Shown in pieces: positions 1-5,036 of a stretch of DNA of 5,036 nt (positions within the stretch are counted from its first letter, which is position 1; each line of letters opens with the position of its first letter). The DNA is from a bacterium. GTDB lineage: Bacteria > Patescibacteriota > Minisyncoccia > Minisyncoccales > RBG-13-42-11. The stretch covers positions 1 through 5,036 of the forward strand of contig JAUSLA010000030.1 in the NCBI GenBank assembly GCA_030646565.1. Reading direction: 5' to 3'. Below the pieces are notes generated by a model that made no database searches, was not told the origin of the DNA, and worked only from the letters and a program-made list of their open reading frames with translations. The position numbers and the translations under genes were made by a program.

Positions 1-1
1 T

Positions 2-30
2 TTGTTGCTGTTTTTTGTTTGTGGTAAAAT
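2..30 (+). promoter_or_regulatory. Candidate extended -10 promoter for the prgI-virB4 operon
   Basis: The -10-like hexamer TAAAAT (25-30) matches five of six consensus bases and is preceded by TGG (22-24), giving the TGn extended -10 pattern. A weak -35-like TTGTTG lies at 2-7 with a 17-base spacer. Transcription would start near 37 and leave a leader of about 85 bases before prgI. The region is very AT-rich, so chance matches are likely, and other -10-like strings occur nearby (42-47 and 86-91). The operon could also be read from genes left of the window. Confidence 0.3.
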
Positions 31-57
31 TAGGAAAGTAGTAAAATAAATAAAAGG

Positions 58-71
58 TTAAAATATTTTAA
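58..71. repeat. Perfect 14-bp AT-only palindrome in the leader
   Basis: TTAAAATATTTTAA equals its own reverse complement. It lies between the candidate promoter and the prgI start, and is roughly bracketed by AGTAGT (37-42) and ACTACT (81-86), which are complementary to each other. It could be a repressor half-site pair or part of a leader stem. In sequence this AT-rich it may equally be chance. No regulator can be assigned. Confidence 0.25.
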
Positions 72-113
72 TAATAACGAACTACTATAAGGCAATCGGG
101 AAAAGATACTTAC

Positions 114-120
114 AGGGAGG
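114..120 (+). promoter_or_regulatory. Shine-Dalgarno sequence AGGGAGG upstream of prgI
   Basis: AGGGAGG is the only strong ribosome binding site in the window. It ends three bases before the TTG at 124, which is rather close, and 24 bases before the ATG at 145, which is too far. It therefore favours TTG as the start, although the family N-terminus fits the ATG. It is the likely ribosome entry point for the first two genes. Confidence 0.7.
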
Positions 121-123
121 ATC

Positions 124-564
124 TTGAGTAAAAATTTGACTTTTATGCGCTATCAAATACCCCAGTTTATTGAGAGGGAAACAAAGATATTCGGACCCCT
201 ATCTTTCAGGCAATTCTTTTACGTTGGAATTGTCGGGGTAATTGTTTTTCTTCTTTATTTTACGATAGCTAAAGCGAATTTCCCGCTTTTCTTGGTTATC
301 ACCATATTTTTAACGATAGGGGCATTAATTTTCGCCTTTGTCCGAATTGAGGGAAAGCCCCTGATTACCGCCCTAAGCCATTTTCTCATTTTTTCCGTCT
401 CTTCAAGGATTTACCTCTGGCAAAGAAAAGAAATTGCCCTAAAACTAATAAAATTAGAAAGAAAGCCAAAAGAAGAAAAAATCGACGAGGGGCCCGTGTT
501 AAAAATATCCGGCAAAGGCAGGCTGGAAAAATTATCAACCAAAATAGAAATTAAAATAAAGTAG
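124..564 (+). CDS. prgI: PrgI family (VirB3-like) T4SS inner-membrane protein
   Basis: This is a small membrane protein of the PrgI family, named after PrgI of the enterococcal conjugative plasmid pCF10. It is regarded as the VirB3-like partner that anchors the VirB4 ATPase at the membrane. The N-terminal stretch RYQIPQFIERETKIFGPLSF is the family hallmark. Two hydrophobic helices follow, at about residues 31-48 and 53-73. The rest is positively charged and probably cytoplasmic (Lys/Arg-rich at about 100-146). The TTG start is chosen because AGGGAGG lies just upstream. The ATG at 145 would give 139 residues and a more family-like N-terminus (MRYQIPQF). The TAG stop is one base before the next gene, so the two are probably translationally coupled. 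The order PrgI then VirB4 mirrors virB3-virB4 and prgI-prgJ. Family assignment is by recalled similarity. Confidence 0.87.
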   Translation: MSKNLTFMRYQIPQFIERETKIFGPLSFRQFFYVGIVGVIVFLLYFTIAKANFPLFLVITIFLTIGALIFAFVRIEGKPLITALSHFLIFSVSSRIYLWQRKEIALKLIKLERKPKEEKIDEGPVLKISGKGRLEKLSTKIEIKIK

Positions 565-565
565 C

Positions 566-1210
566 ATGGCAAAAACATCAACGCAAGATTTTTTGGAATT
601 TGAACAAGTGAGAGAAGGAGTCATTATCCTCAAAAATAAAGGGTTGAGGGGGATCTTGATGGTTTCTTCCCAGAATTTTGGCTTAAAATCGGAAGACGAA
701 CAAAACGCTACCCTGTACCAGTTCCAGAACTTTCTGAACTCTTTGGATTTTTCCTGTCAGATTATCGTCCAGTCAAGGCGACTCAATATCACCGGCTACC
801 TTGACAAACTAAAAGATTTGGAAAAAAAGCAGGAAAATGAATTATTAAAAATCCAGACGGCCAGCTACAGAGAATTTGTTGCTGGCTTAGTGGGGTCAGG
901 CACAATTATGACTAAAGTGTTTTTTACCGTAGTGCCTTTTACTCTGACGGAAGCTGTAGTTATGGATCCTGGCAAAAAACGACCGTTAAGAATGCCTTCT
1001 TTGCCTTCGTTGACCGAAGAGACATTTCAAAGATGCAAAACCCAGATTTGGCAAAGAATGGAATTTGTCGCTCTTGGATTAAGAAGATGCGGCCTTCAGG
1101 CAATTCCCTTGTCTACGCCGGAAATAATCGAGCTTTTCTGGGCTCTGCACCACCCGCAAGAAGCGGAGGTTGGATATTATCCTGAAATCCCTCCGGAAAT
1201 AATGCGGTAA
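566..1210 (+). CDS. TraC-like / VirB4 N-terminal-domain-like protein
   Basis: This soluble 214-residue protein has no signal peptide or membrane segment. Its opening (TQDFLEFEQVREGVIILKNK, about residues 6-25), the stretch LKSEDEQNATLYQFQNFLNSL (about 40-60) and IIVQSRRLNITGYL resemble the TraC-like domain found next to VirB4 in Patescibacteria and the N-terminal domain of VirB4/TraC ATPases. A charged helical segment at about 79-100 is followed by a hydrophobic strand (KVFFTVVPF). The C-terminus (LSTPEIIELFWALHHPQEAE) resembles the end of that domain. There is no Walker A or B motif, so it is not itself an ATPase. The ATG follows the prgI stop by one base without its own Shine-Dalgarno, which suggests coupling. 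Its 214 residues plus about 590 of spliced VirB4 approach the usual 800 or so of a full VirB4, so it may act as a detached domain of that ATPase. This role is inferred. Confidence 0.8.
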   Translation: MAKTSTQDFLEFEQVREGVIILKNKGLRGILMVSSQNFGLKSEDEQNATLYQFQNFLNSLDFSCQIIVQSRRLNITGYLDKLKDLEKKQENELLKIQTASYREFVAGLVGSGTIMTKVFFTVVPFTLTEAVVMDPGKKRPLRMPSLPSLTEETFQRCKTQIWQRMEFVALGLRRCGLQAIPLSTPEIIELFWALHHPQEAEVGYYPEIPPEIMR

Positions 1211-1222
1211 TTTTTAAAGGCG

Positions 1223-1241
1223 AAGAGAACTGCGTTCTCTT
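1223..1241 (+). promoter_or_regulatory. Intergenic hairpin, 8-bp stem with TGC loop
   Basis: AAGAGAAC (1223-1230) and GTTCTCTT (1234-1241) are perfect inverted repeats around a three-base loop, TGC. The hairpin starts 12 bases after the stop of the TraC-like gene. Only two T bases end the stem before ATTCATTC, so it is a poor intrinsic terminator. It is more likely a partial attenuator, an RNA stability or processing element, or a structure that sets virB4 expression relative to the two upstream genes. Confidence 0.5.
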
Positions 1242-1250
1242 ATTCATTCA

Positions 1251-1265
1251 TCCCGCTTTGCGGGA
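1251..1265 (+). promoter_or_regulatory. GC-rich hairpin beside the virB4 start
   Basis: TCCCGC (1251-1256) and GCGGGA (1260-1265) form a perfect 6-bp stem around TTT. The right arm holds GGGA, the only purine run at a plausible ribosome-binding distance from the ATG at 1273 (seven bases between). The hairpin would thus hide a weak ribosome binding site. No other Shine-Dalgarno precedes virB4, so translation here may be low or conditional. Function is inferred from position only. Confidence 0.45.
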
Positions 1266-1272
1266 CTCATAT

Positions 1273-4200
1273 ATGGCTCTACCATTTTTCAAAAAAAAGC
1301 CAATTGAAATTCCTGAAAAAATTTTTGAAACGGAAACCGTCGTGGCAAAAGACATTGTCGCTCCTGCTTCAATTGAAGTTTCCCAAAAAAATATAAGAAT
1401 CGGAGAAAGATTGGCTAAATCATTTTTTATTTTCTCTTTTCCGAGATATTTAAGCACGGGCTGGTTTTATCCTGTGATTAATTTAGACACGCCCATGGAT
1501 GTCGCCTTCCATCTTCATCCTGTTTCCAGCGAAAAAATCCTGCAACAATTAAGGAAAAAAGTCACCGAAGTTCAGGCCGAATTAATGGAAAGGGAGGAAA
1601 AGGGCTTAATCAGGGATCCGTCTTTGGAAACCGCCTATCAGGATATTGAGACATTGCGGGACAGCCTTCAGACCGCCCAGGAAAAAATGTTCCAGGTCGG
1701 CCTTTATTTGACTATTTACGGAGAAAACGAAAAAGAATTAAGGGACACGGAAACCATTCTCCGCTCAATTTTGGAAGGGAGGTTGATTTACATAAAACCC
1801 GCTCTTTTCCAGCAAAAAGAAGGTTTTGTTTCCACGTGCCCCTACGGCCTAGATGTGCTTCAGGTTCACAATCCGATGAACACGGAACCCCTGTCCAGCG
1901 TTTTCCCTTTTGTTTCTTCTGATTTAAGCTCTAATGAAGGAATTTTATACGGCATTAATATGCACAACAAATCTTTGGTTTTATTTGACAGGTTTAGTTT
2001 GGAAAACGCGAATATGACGATTTTTTCGAAAAGCGGAGGCGGAAAAAGCGTGTTAGGTTCTGAACCTGTTTTAATAAAAACAAACAATGGAATTCAGCTT
2101 GCAAAGATTGGTTCTTTGGTTGAAGGCTTGATAAAGCAAAAAGGCCTCACTAAGATTGACGAAGAATTAGAAGGGGTAATTGCCCCGGATCTTAAAGTTT
2201 TTAGCTTTGATAAAAATTTAAAAGGCAGCTGGTCGGAAGTTACGGTGGCGGCAAGGAAAAAAGCGTCGGATGTTTTTTATAAATTCACAACCCGCAGCGG
2301 CAGAGAAATAACAACAACCCCAGACCATAATATATTGGTATTAAAAGATGGAAAGGTAGTCGCAACCAAAAGTTCTGAAATAAAAGAAGGAGAATTTATC
2401 CCCTTGCCTCGCAAAATAATTGAAACCGACAATGCTTCTAATTCTTTTAATCTGCTGGATTTGTTAAAAAATTCAAGCAATGTCTATATTGCTGGCGGAA
2501 AAAAAATAATTCAAGAGAATTACGATATTTTACATAAGATAACAATAAATAATTCCTACGACCGCTATCTTTATCAATACCGAGATGGTCGGCCCATTCC
2601 TATCTCTTATTTCTGGAAGATTTTAAATTATCTTGGAATTAAATCTGACGATCCGGGTTTGCAAGCCTTAAGGCTAACGTCAAAAAACGGAAAAAACCGA
2701 ACTCTTTTTGATATTAATTTTCACAACTCTTCTTCTTTTTTAAAGATACTTGGCTACGTTACGGCCGAAGGAACAATCTGCGAAAACTGCGTAATGATAA
2801 GCAACATAGACCCTGAATTTCTAAAAGACGCGAGTAATGCTTTCAGCAACTTGGCTATCCAGTTTTATTACGGAAATCGCGGAATAATAAGTGGTTCTCG
2901 CGTGTTTATTGAAATAATAAAAGTTTTGTGCGGCAGAGAAAAATCCGGACAGAAAAAAATCCCAGGGTTTGTTTTTAATCTTGAGAAAGAAAAAATCGCT
3001 CAATTTTTGTCAGCTTATTTTGAAGGCGATAGCGGAGTAGAAAAAAACAAGATTACGATTACGGCCGTATCTAAGTCCAGGAGGTTAATTTCTGAAATAG
3101 CTTATCTTTTGTATTACTTTGGGATAATCGGGAGAATTTCAAAAACAAAAAAAGAGCCCGCTAATTACGGCTGGAAACAAAAAAAGACTTACTGGAAACT
3201 CTCAATTAGCGGACAAGATAATCTAAGAAAATTTGCCTCAAATATTAACTTTGTCTCGGAAAGAAAAAGGAAACAACTTTCTGAAATTACTAAAAAAGAG
3301 GGTAATACTAATGTTGATGTAATCCCAGGATTAGAGCAGATTTTTAGTGAAATTTATAATATATTTTCTTTTCAACTTCACGGTATTCCAGAAATCTCCG
3401 AATGGAAAAGAGGCATAACAAATCCTTCGCCACAGCGCCTTCTAAAAGTTACTAAAGAAATTGAAGCCAGAATAGAATCTTTTAAAGACCTGACTTCTAC
3501 TTTCAAGATTTTAAGCGAATTGCCAGAGTTGGCCACAATAATTAATTTAGGCAAAAATAATAAAAAATTAAATGGTTTTTTGTGGAAAACCGTTGGTCCA
3601 AGCTGGAGATTAATGAAAAATCAGGTAATAAAACCAGGCATAATTAATACGCTGAAAGCTCTTAATGTGATTGAGAGAAAAAATTATTCCATGAAAGAAA
3701 TTAAAGAAAAAATATATTCCGGTTTTCAAGAAATGGATCTGCCTGTAAAATATTACAATCTTTCTCTCCAAACAGCTTTAATGGACCGTCCCGAAAGCAA
3801 TACTTCTTACGAAATGATCCAAAAAGCGGCTCAGCATGTCTGGCAAAATTATCAGGACATTTTAATAAATAAAATTCCCCAAGTTGAAGAAAAAATCGCC
3901 CAACTAAAAACTTTAGCTAATTCTAGTCTTTTTTGGGACCCAATTACTCAAATTAAAAAAATCCAAAACAAAAAAGAAAAGTATGTTTACGATTTAACCG
4001 TAGACAATGAAGTATTTTTAGCAGGCCAGGGAGGAATGTTCGTCCATAATTCTTATATGGTAAAATTGGAAGTCCTTCGCTCTTTAATGCAGGGCGTTGA
4101 TGTTATCGTTGTGGACCCGGAAAACGAATATCAGAACCTGGTTGACGCCGCCGGCGGCTCTTTCTTTAGTATGTCTCTTGCCTCCCCGAATCATATTAAT

Positions 4201-5036
4201 CCTTTTGACTTGCCAATACCCAGAGAAGATGAAAAACCGGAAGATGTGCTCCGTTCAAACATTATTAATTTGGTGGGTTTATTAAGAATTATGCTGGGGG
4301 GCTTAAATCCCGAAGAAGACGCGATTATCGACAGAGCCCTAACCGAAACCTACGCGGCCAAAGACATCACTCAAGAAAGCGACCCTGCAGGCTGGCAAGA
4401 TAAAATTCCTTTAATGTCGGATTTTGAGCAGATTTTAGAAAATATGGAAGGAGCTGAATCTATTGTAAGAAGAGTGAGAAAATTCACCAAAGGCACTTTT
4501 GCCGATTTTTTCAACCAGCCGACCAATATCTCTATGCAAAAATCTCTTGTAGTTTTTGGCATAAGAGATATGGAAGACGAATTGCGGCCAATGGCTATGT
4601 TTATGATTATGAGATATATCTGGAATAAAATCCGCTCCGAACTAAAAAAAAGAATTCTGGTGATTGACGAGGCGTGGTGGCTTATGCAGACAGAAGACGG
4701 AGCTTCTTTTCTGTTTGGTCTGGCAAAAAGAGCGAGAAAATACTGGCTGGGAGTGACCACTATTACCCAAGATGTCAGCGATTTTATGAAGTCAGAATAC
4801 GGCCAGCCAATCATCGCCAATTCTTCTATGCAGCTTCTGCTAAAACAAAGCTCGGCCACCATTGATGCCGTCCAGAAGGCCTTTAATCTGACCGAAGAAG
4901 AAAAAATGCGGCTGCTGGAAGCCTCGGTTGGAGAGGGTATTTTCTTTGCGGGCCAAAAACACGTGGCGATTAAAGTTATGGCCTCTTACGCAGAAGACCA
5001 GTTTATTACCACAGCTCCTGAAGAAGTCCTAAAAAT
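1273..5036 (+). CDS. virB4: VirB4/TraC-type T4SS ATPase interrupted by an intein (3' end outside window)
   Basis: This is the motor ATPase of a type IV secretion system, acting on the cytoplasmic face of the inner membrane. The frame is open for 1254 codons with no stop. Residues 1-258 are the N-extein, with a helical charged segment at about 87-156 and YGINMHNKSLVLFDRFSLEN leading to the P-loop. Residues 259-926 are an intein. The C-extein restarts with SYMVKLEVLRS, followed by DPENEY (4114-4131), Walker B RILVIDEAWW (4651-4680, with Asp-Glu at 4666-4671), TTITQD (4756-4773) and a SNS/LLKQ-like segment (4822-4851). Spliced, the part in the window is 586 residues, so the true end is probably close. 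The spliced P-loop reads SKSGGGKS, with Ser instead of the usual first Gly. The ATG at 1273 is chosen for its conserved context. An in-frame TTG at 1258 lies inside a hairpin. The 62-base spacer upstream contrasts with the one-base spacing of the first two genes. Confidence 0.93.
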   Translation, partial: MALPFFKKKPIEIPEKIFETETVVAKDIVAPASIEVSQKNIRIGERLAKSFFIFSFPRYLSTGWFYPVINLDTPMDVAFHLHPVSSEKILQQLRKKVTEVQAELMEREEKGLIRDPSLETAYQDIETLRDSLQTAQEKMFQVGLYLTIYGENEKELRDTETILRSILEGRLIYIKPALFQQKEGFVSTCPYGLDVLQVHNPMNTEPLSSVFPFVSSDLSSNEGILYGINMHNKSLVLFDRFSLENANMTIFSKSGGGKSVLGSEPVLIKTNNGIQLAKIGSLVEGLIKQKGLTKIDEELEGVIAPDLKVFSFDKNLKGSWSEVTVAARKKASDVFYKFTTRSGREITTTPDHNILVLKDGKVVATKSSEIKEGEFIPLPRKIIETDNASNSFNLLDLLKNSSNVYIAGGKKIIQENYDILHKITINNSYDRYLYQYRDGRPIPISYFWKILNYLGIKSDDPGLQALRLTSKNGKNRTLFDINFHNSSSFLKILGYVTAEGTICENCVMISNIDPEFLKDASNAFSNLAIQFYYGNRGIISGSRVFIEIIKVLCGREKSGQKKIPGFVFNLEKEKIAQFLSAYFEGDSGVEKNKITITAVSKSRRLISEIAYLLYYFGIIGRISKTKKEPANYGWKQKKTYWKLSISGQDNLRKFASNINFVSERKRKQLSEITKKEGNTNVDVIPGLEQIFSEIYNIFSFQLHGIPEISEWKRGITNPSPQRLLKVTKEIEARIESFKDLTSTFKILSELPELATIINLGKNNKKLNGFLWKTVGPSWRLMKNQVIKPGIINTLKALNVIERKNYSMKEIKEKIYSGFQEMDLPVKYYNLSLQTALMDRPESNTSYEMIQKAAQHVWQNYQDILINKIPQVEEKIAQLKTLANSSLFWDPITQIKKIQNKKEKYVYDLTVDNEVFLAGQGGMFVHNSYMVKLEVLRSLMQGVDVIVVDPENEYQNLVDAAGGSFFSMSLASPNHINPFDLPIPREDEKPEDVLRSNIINLVGLLRIMLGGLNPEEDAIIDRALTETYAAKDITQESDPAGWQDKIPLMSDFEQILENMEGAESIVRRVRKFTKGTFADFFNQPTNISMQKSLVVFGIRDMEDELRPMAMFMIMRYIWNKIRSELKKRILVIDEAWWLMQTEDGASFLFGLAKRARKYWLGVTTITQDVSDFMKSEYGQPIIANSSMQLLLKQSSATIDAVQKAFNLTEEEKMRLLEASVGEGIFFAGQKHVAIKVMASYAEDQFITTAPEEVLK
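2026..2049 (+). other. VirB4 Walker A motif split by the intein
   Basis: The codons read S-K-S-G-G-G-K followed by the intein's own Ser1 (2047-2049). The residue that completes the motif after splicing is the Ser at 4051-4053. The nucleotide-binding loop is therefore broken between its Lys and its Mg-coordinating Ser. A precursor would still read GGGKS locally by courtesy of Ser1, but the helix that should follow is replaced by the intein. Confidence 0.9.
2047..2421 (+). other. Intein N-terminal splicing domain (blocks A, N2, B, N4)
   Basis: Residues 1-125 of the intein form the Hint-fold N-half. Block A is SVLGSEPVLIKTNNG. A strand pair (KVFSFDKNLK, then VTVAARKKASDVFYKFTT) precedes block B, GREITTTPDHNILV, whose Thr91 and His94 activate the upstream peptide bond. 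SSEIKEGEFIPLPRKI closes the domain as in the usual block N4. The end point is approximate. Confidence 0.85.
2422..2736 (+). other. Intein segment between the splicing domain and the endonuclease core
   Basis: About 105 residues (126-230) separate block B/N4 from the first LAGLIDADG helix. It opens NLLDLLKNSSNVYIAGG and contains a Tyr/Arg-rich part (YDRYLYQYRDGRPIPISYFWKI, in pieces). Comparable inserts are common in large archaeal-type inteins and may help bind DNA. I cannot name the domain. Confidence 0.5.
2737..3300 (+). other. LAGLIDADG homing endonuclease core
   Basis: Motif 1 is FLKILGYVTAEGTI (2737-2778), with Glu241 at the usual catalytic acidic position. Motif 2 is IAQFLSAYFEGDSGVE (2995-3042), with Asp328. 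KKIPGFVF before motif 2 matches block D, with the Lys-Ile-Pro seen in this family. After motif 2 comes the usual helical half with the SRRLISEIAYLLYYFGIIG pattern (3076-3132). Two motifs in one chain imply a monomeric enzyme that cuts intein-less virB4 alleles. Both acidic residues are kept, so activity is plausible. The right boundary is approximate. Confidence 0.85.
3301..3927 (+). other. Extra intein region with HTH-like motif, possible DNA-binding domain
   Basis: About 209 residues follow the endonuclease core. The start VDVIPGLEQ resembles the DVIP segment seen after the endonuclease in many archaeal inteins. ISEWKRGITNPSPQRLLKV (3394-3450) looks like the recognition part of a Cro/C1-type helix-turn-helix (Ser-x-Trp-x-x-Gly-x-x-x-Pro-Ser pattern). 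The rest is Lys-rich and helical (for example WRLMKNQVIKPG near 3604). It probably helps recognise the homing site. Domain identity is uncertain. Confidence 0.5.
3928..4050 (+). other. Intein C-terminal splicing domain (blocks F and G)
   Basis: LFWDPITQIKKI leads into YVYDLTVDNEVFLAG (block F) and GGMFVHN (block G). Asp at 3991-3993 is the usual F-block acid of class 1 inteins. Class 3 inteins would have Cys there. The F-block His that often precedes Phe is Glu here (NEVF). His667 and Asn668 are present for Asn cyclisation, and Ser+1 is the first extein residue. Confidence 0.88.

Larger units (their letters stand above)
2047..4050 (+). mobile_element. Large LAGLIDADG intein in the VirB4 P-loop, 668 residues
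   Basis: This is a protein-splicing element with a probable homing endonuclease. It begins SVLGSEPVLI, matching block A (nucleophile, hydrophobic, x, Gly, acidic/Ser, x, x, Val). It carries the block B motif TPDH (Thr91, His94), LAGLIDADG helices around residues 231-244 and 317-332, the block F-like YVYDLTVDN (646-654) and the end FVHN with His667-Asn668, followed by Ser+1. These place it in class 1: Ser1 N-O shift, transesterification to Ser+1, then Asn cyclisation. Boundaries are fixed by the requirement that the flanks rejoin to GGGKSYMVKLE. There is no stop or frameshift, and all motifs are intact. Its middle is much more AT-rich than the host gene, consistent with separate acquisition. 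The insertion-site class (P-loop, between Lys and Ser) is a familiar hotspot for inteins. Confidence 0.93.

Noticed and set aside
1223..1265. The two intergenic hairpins as a transcription terminator ending the operon before virB4
   Set aside because: Neither stem is followed by a T-run, and virB4 belongs functionally with the upstream genes.
2047..2052. Intein starting at Val (2050) after GGGKS, i.e. a non-nucleophile class 2 or class 3 intein
   Set aside because: Starting at Ser (2047) aligns better with block A and makes the flanks rejoin to a single GKS. Starting at Val would leave GKSS after splicing. Block F has Asp rather than the class 3 Cys.
2376..2400. Purine-rich AAGAAGGAG inside the intein as a ribosome site for a free-standing endonuclease
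   Set aside because: No start codon follows at suitable spacing in the intein frame, and the splicing domains on both sides are intact.
1248..3003. Four minus-strand open frames (1248-1457, 1866-2087, 2277-2480, 2821-3003)
   Set aside because: All are short and antisense to VirB4 or intein coding sequence with recognisable motifs. None has a convincing ribosome binding site.
4371..4862. A 163-codon open frame on the minus strand
   Set aside because: It lies wholly inside the conserved VirB4 C-extein, opposite Walker B, and its translation resembles no family. It is a shadow of the real gene.
4097..4865. Short plus-strand frames at 4097-4285 and 4674-4865
   Set aside because: They are out of frame with VirB4, which is clearly coding across DPENEY and Walker B here.
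1..5036. CRISPR arrays, tRNA or rRNA genes, insertion sequences, recoded UGA
   Set aside because: No regularly spaced repeats, cloverleaf or rRNA-like stretches or transposase were seen. The reading frames used end in TAG and TAA and contain no in-frame TGA.

Overview
The window carries one rightward operon fragment of a type IV secretion/conjugation system: a PrgI-family (VirB3-like) membrane protein, a small protein resembling the N-terminal part of VirB4/TraC, and a VirB4/TraC-type ATPase that runs off the right edge. The compact layout, moderately AT-rich DNA, standard TAA/TAG stops and the order PrgI, TraC-like protein, VirB4 ATPase suggest a Patescibacteria/CPR genome (Parcubacteria-like). 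That placement is inferred from recalled family patterns, not from a search.

The main result is that the VirB4 gene is interrupted in frame by a large intein. The frame opened by the ATG at 1273 stays open to the window end (1254 full codons). The conserved ATPase P-loop is split: SKSGGGK ends at 2046, a 668-residue insertion follows (2047-4050), and the ATPase resumes with SYMVKLEVLRS at 4051. The insertion has the marks of a complete class 1 intein: Ser1 with a block A-like start, a block B TPDH motif, two LAGLIDADG helices, a block F-like VYDLTV segment and a terminal His-Asn before Ser+1. Splicing would restore SKSGGGKS, so the P-loop serine is also the +1 splicing nucleophile. The precursor cannot have an intact ATP site until the intein leaves.

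Region by region: 1-123 is an AT-rich leader with a possible extended -10 promoter and a strong Shine-Dalgarno sequence. 124-564 is PrgI. 566-1210 is the TraC-like protein, starting one base after the PrgI stop. 1211-1272 is a spacer with two perfect hairpins and no good ribosome binding site. 1273-5036 is VirB4, made of N-extein 1273-2046, intein 2047-4050 and C-extein 4051 onward. The VirB4 Walker B and later motifs are present, and the end of the gene is probably only slightly outside the window.

Together the three proteins would form the inner-membrane energising module of a T4SS: PrgI as the VirB3-like membrane partner, the TraC-like protein as a detached VirB4 N-terminal segment or accessory, and VirB4 as the motor. 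The intein adds a selfish homing element and, possibly, a post-translational on-switch.
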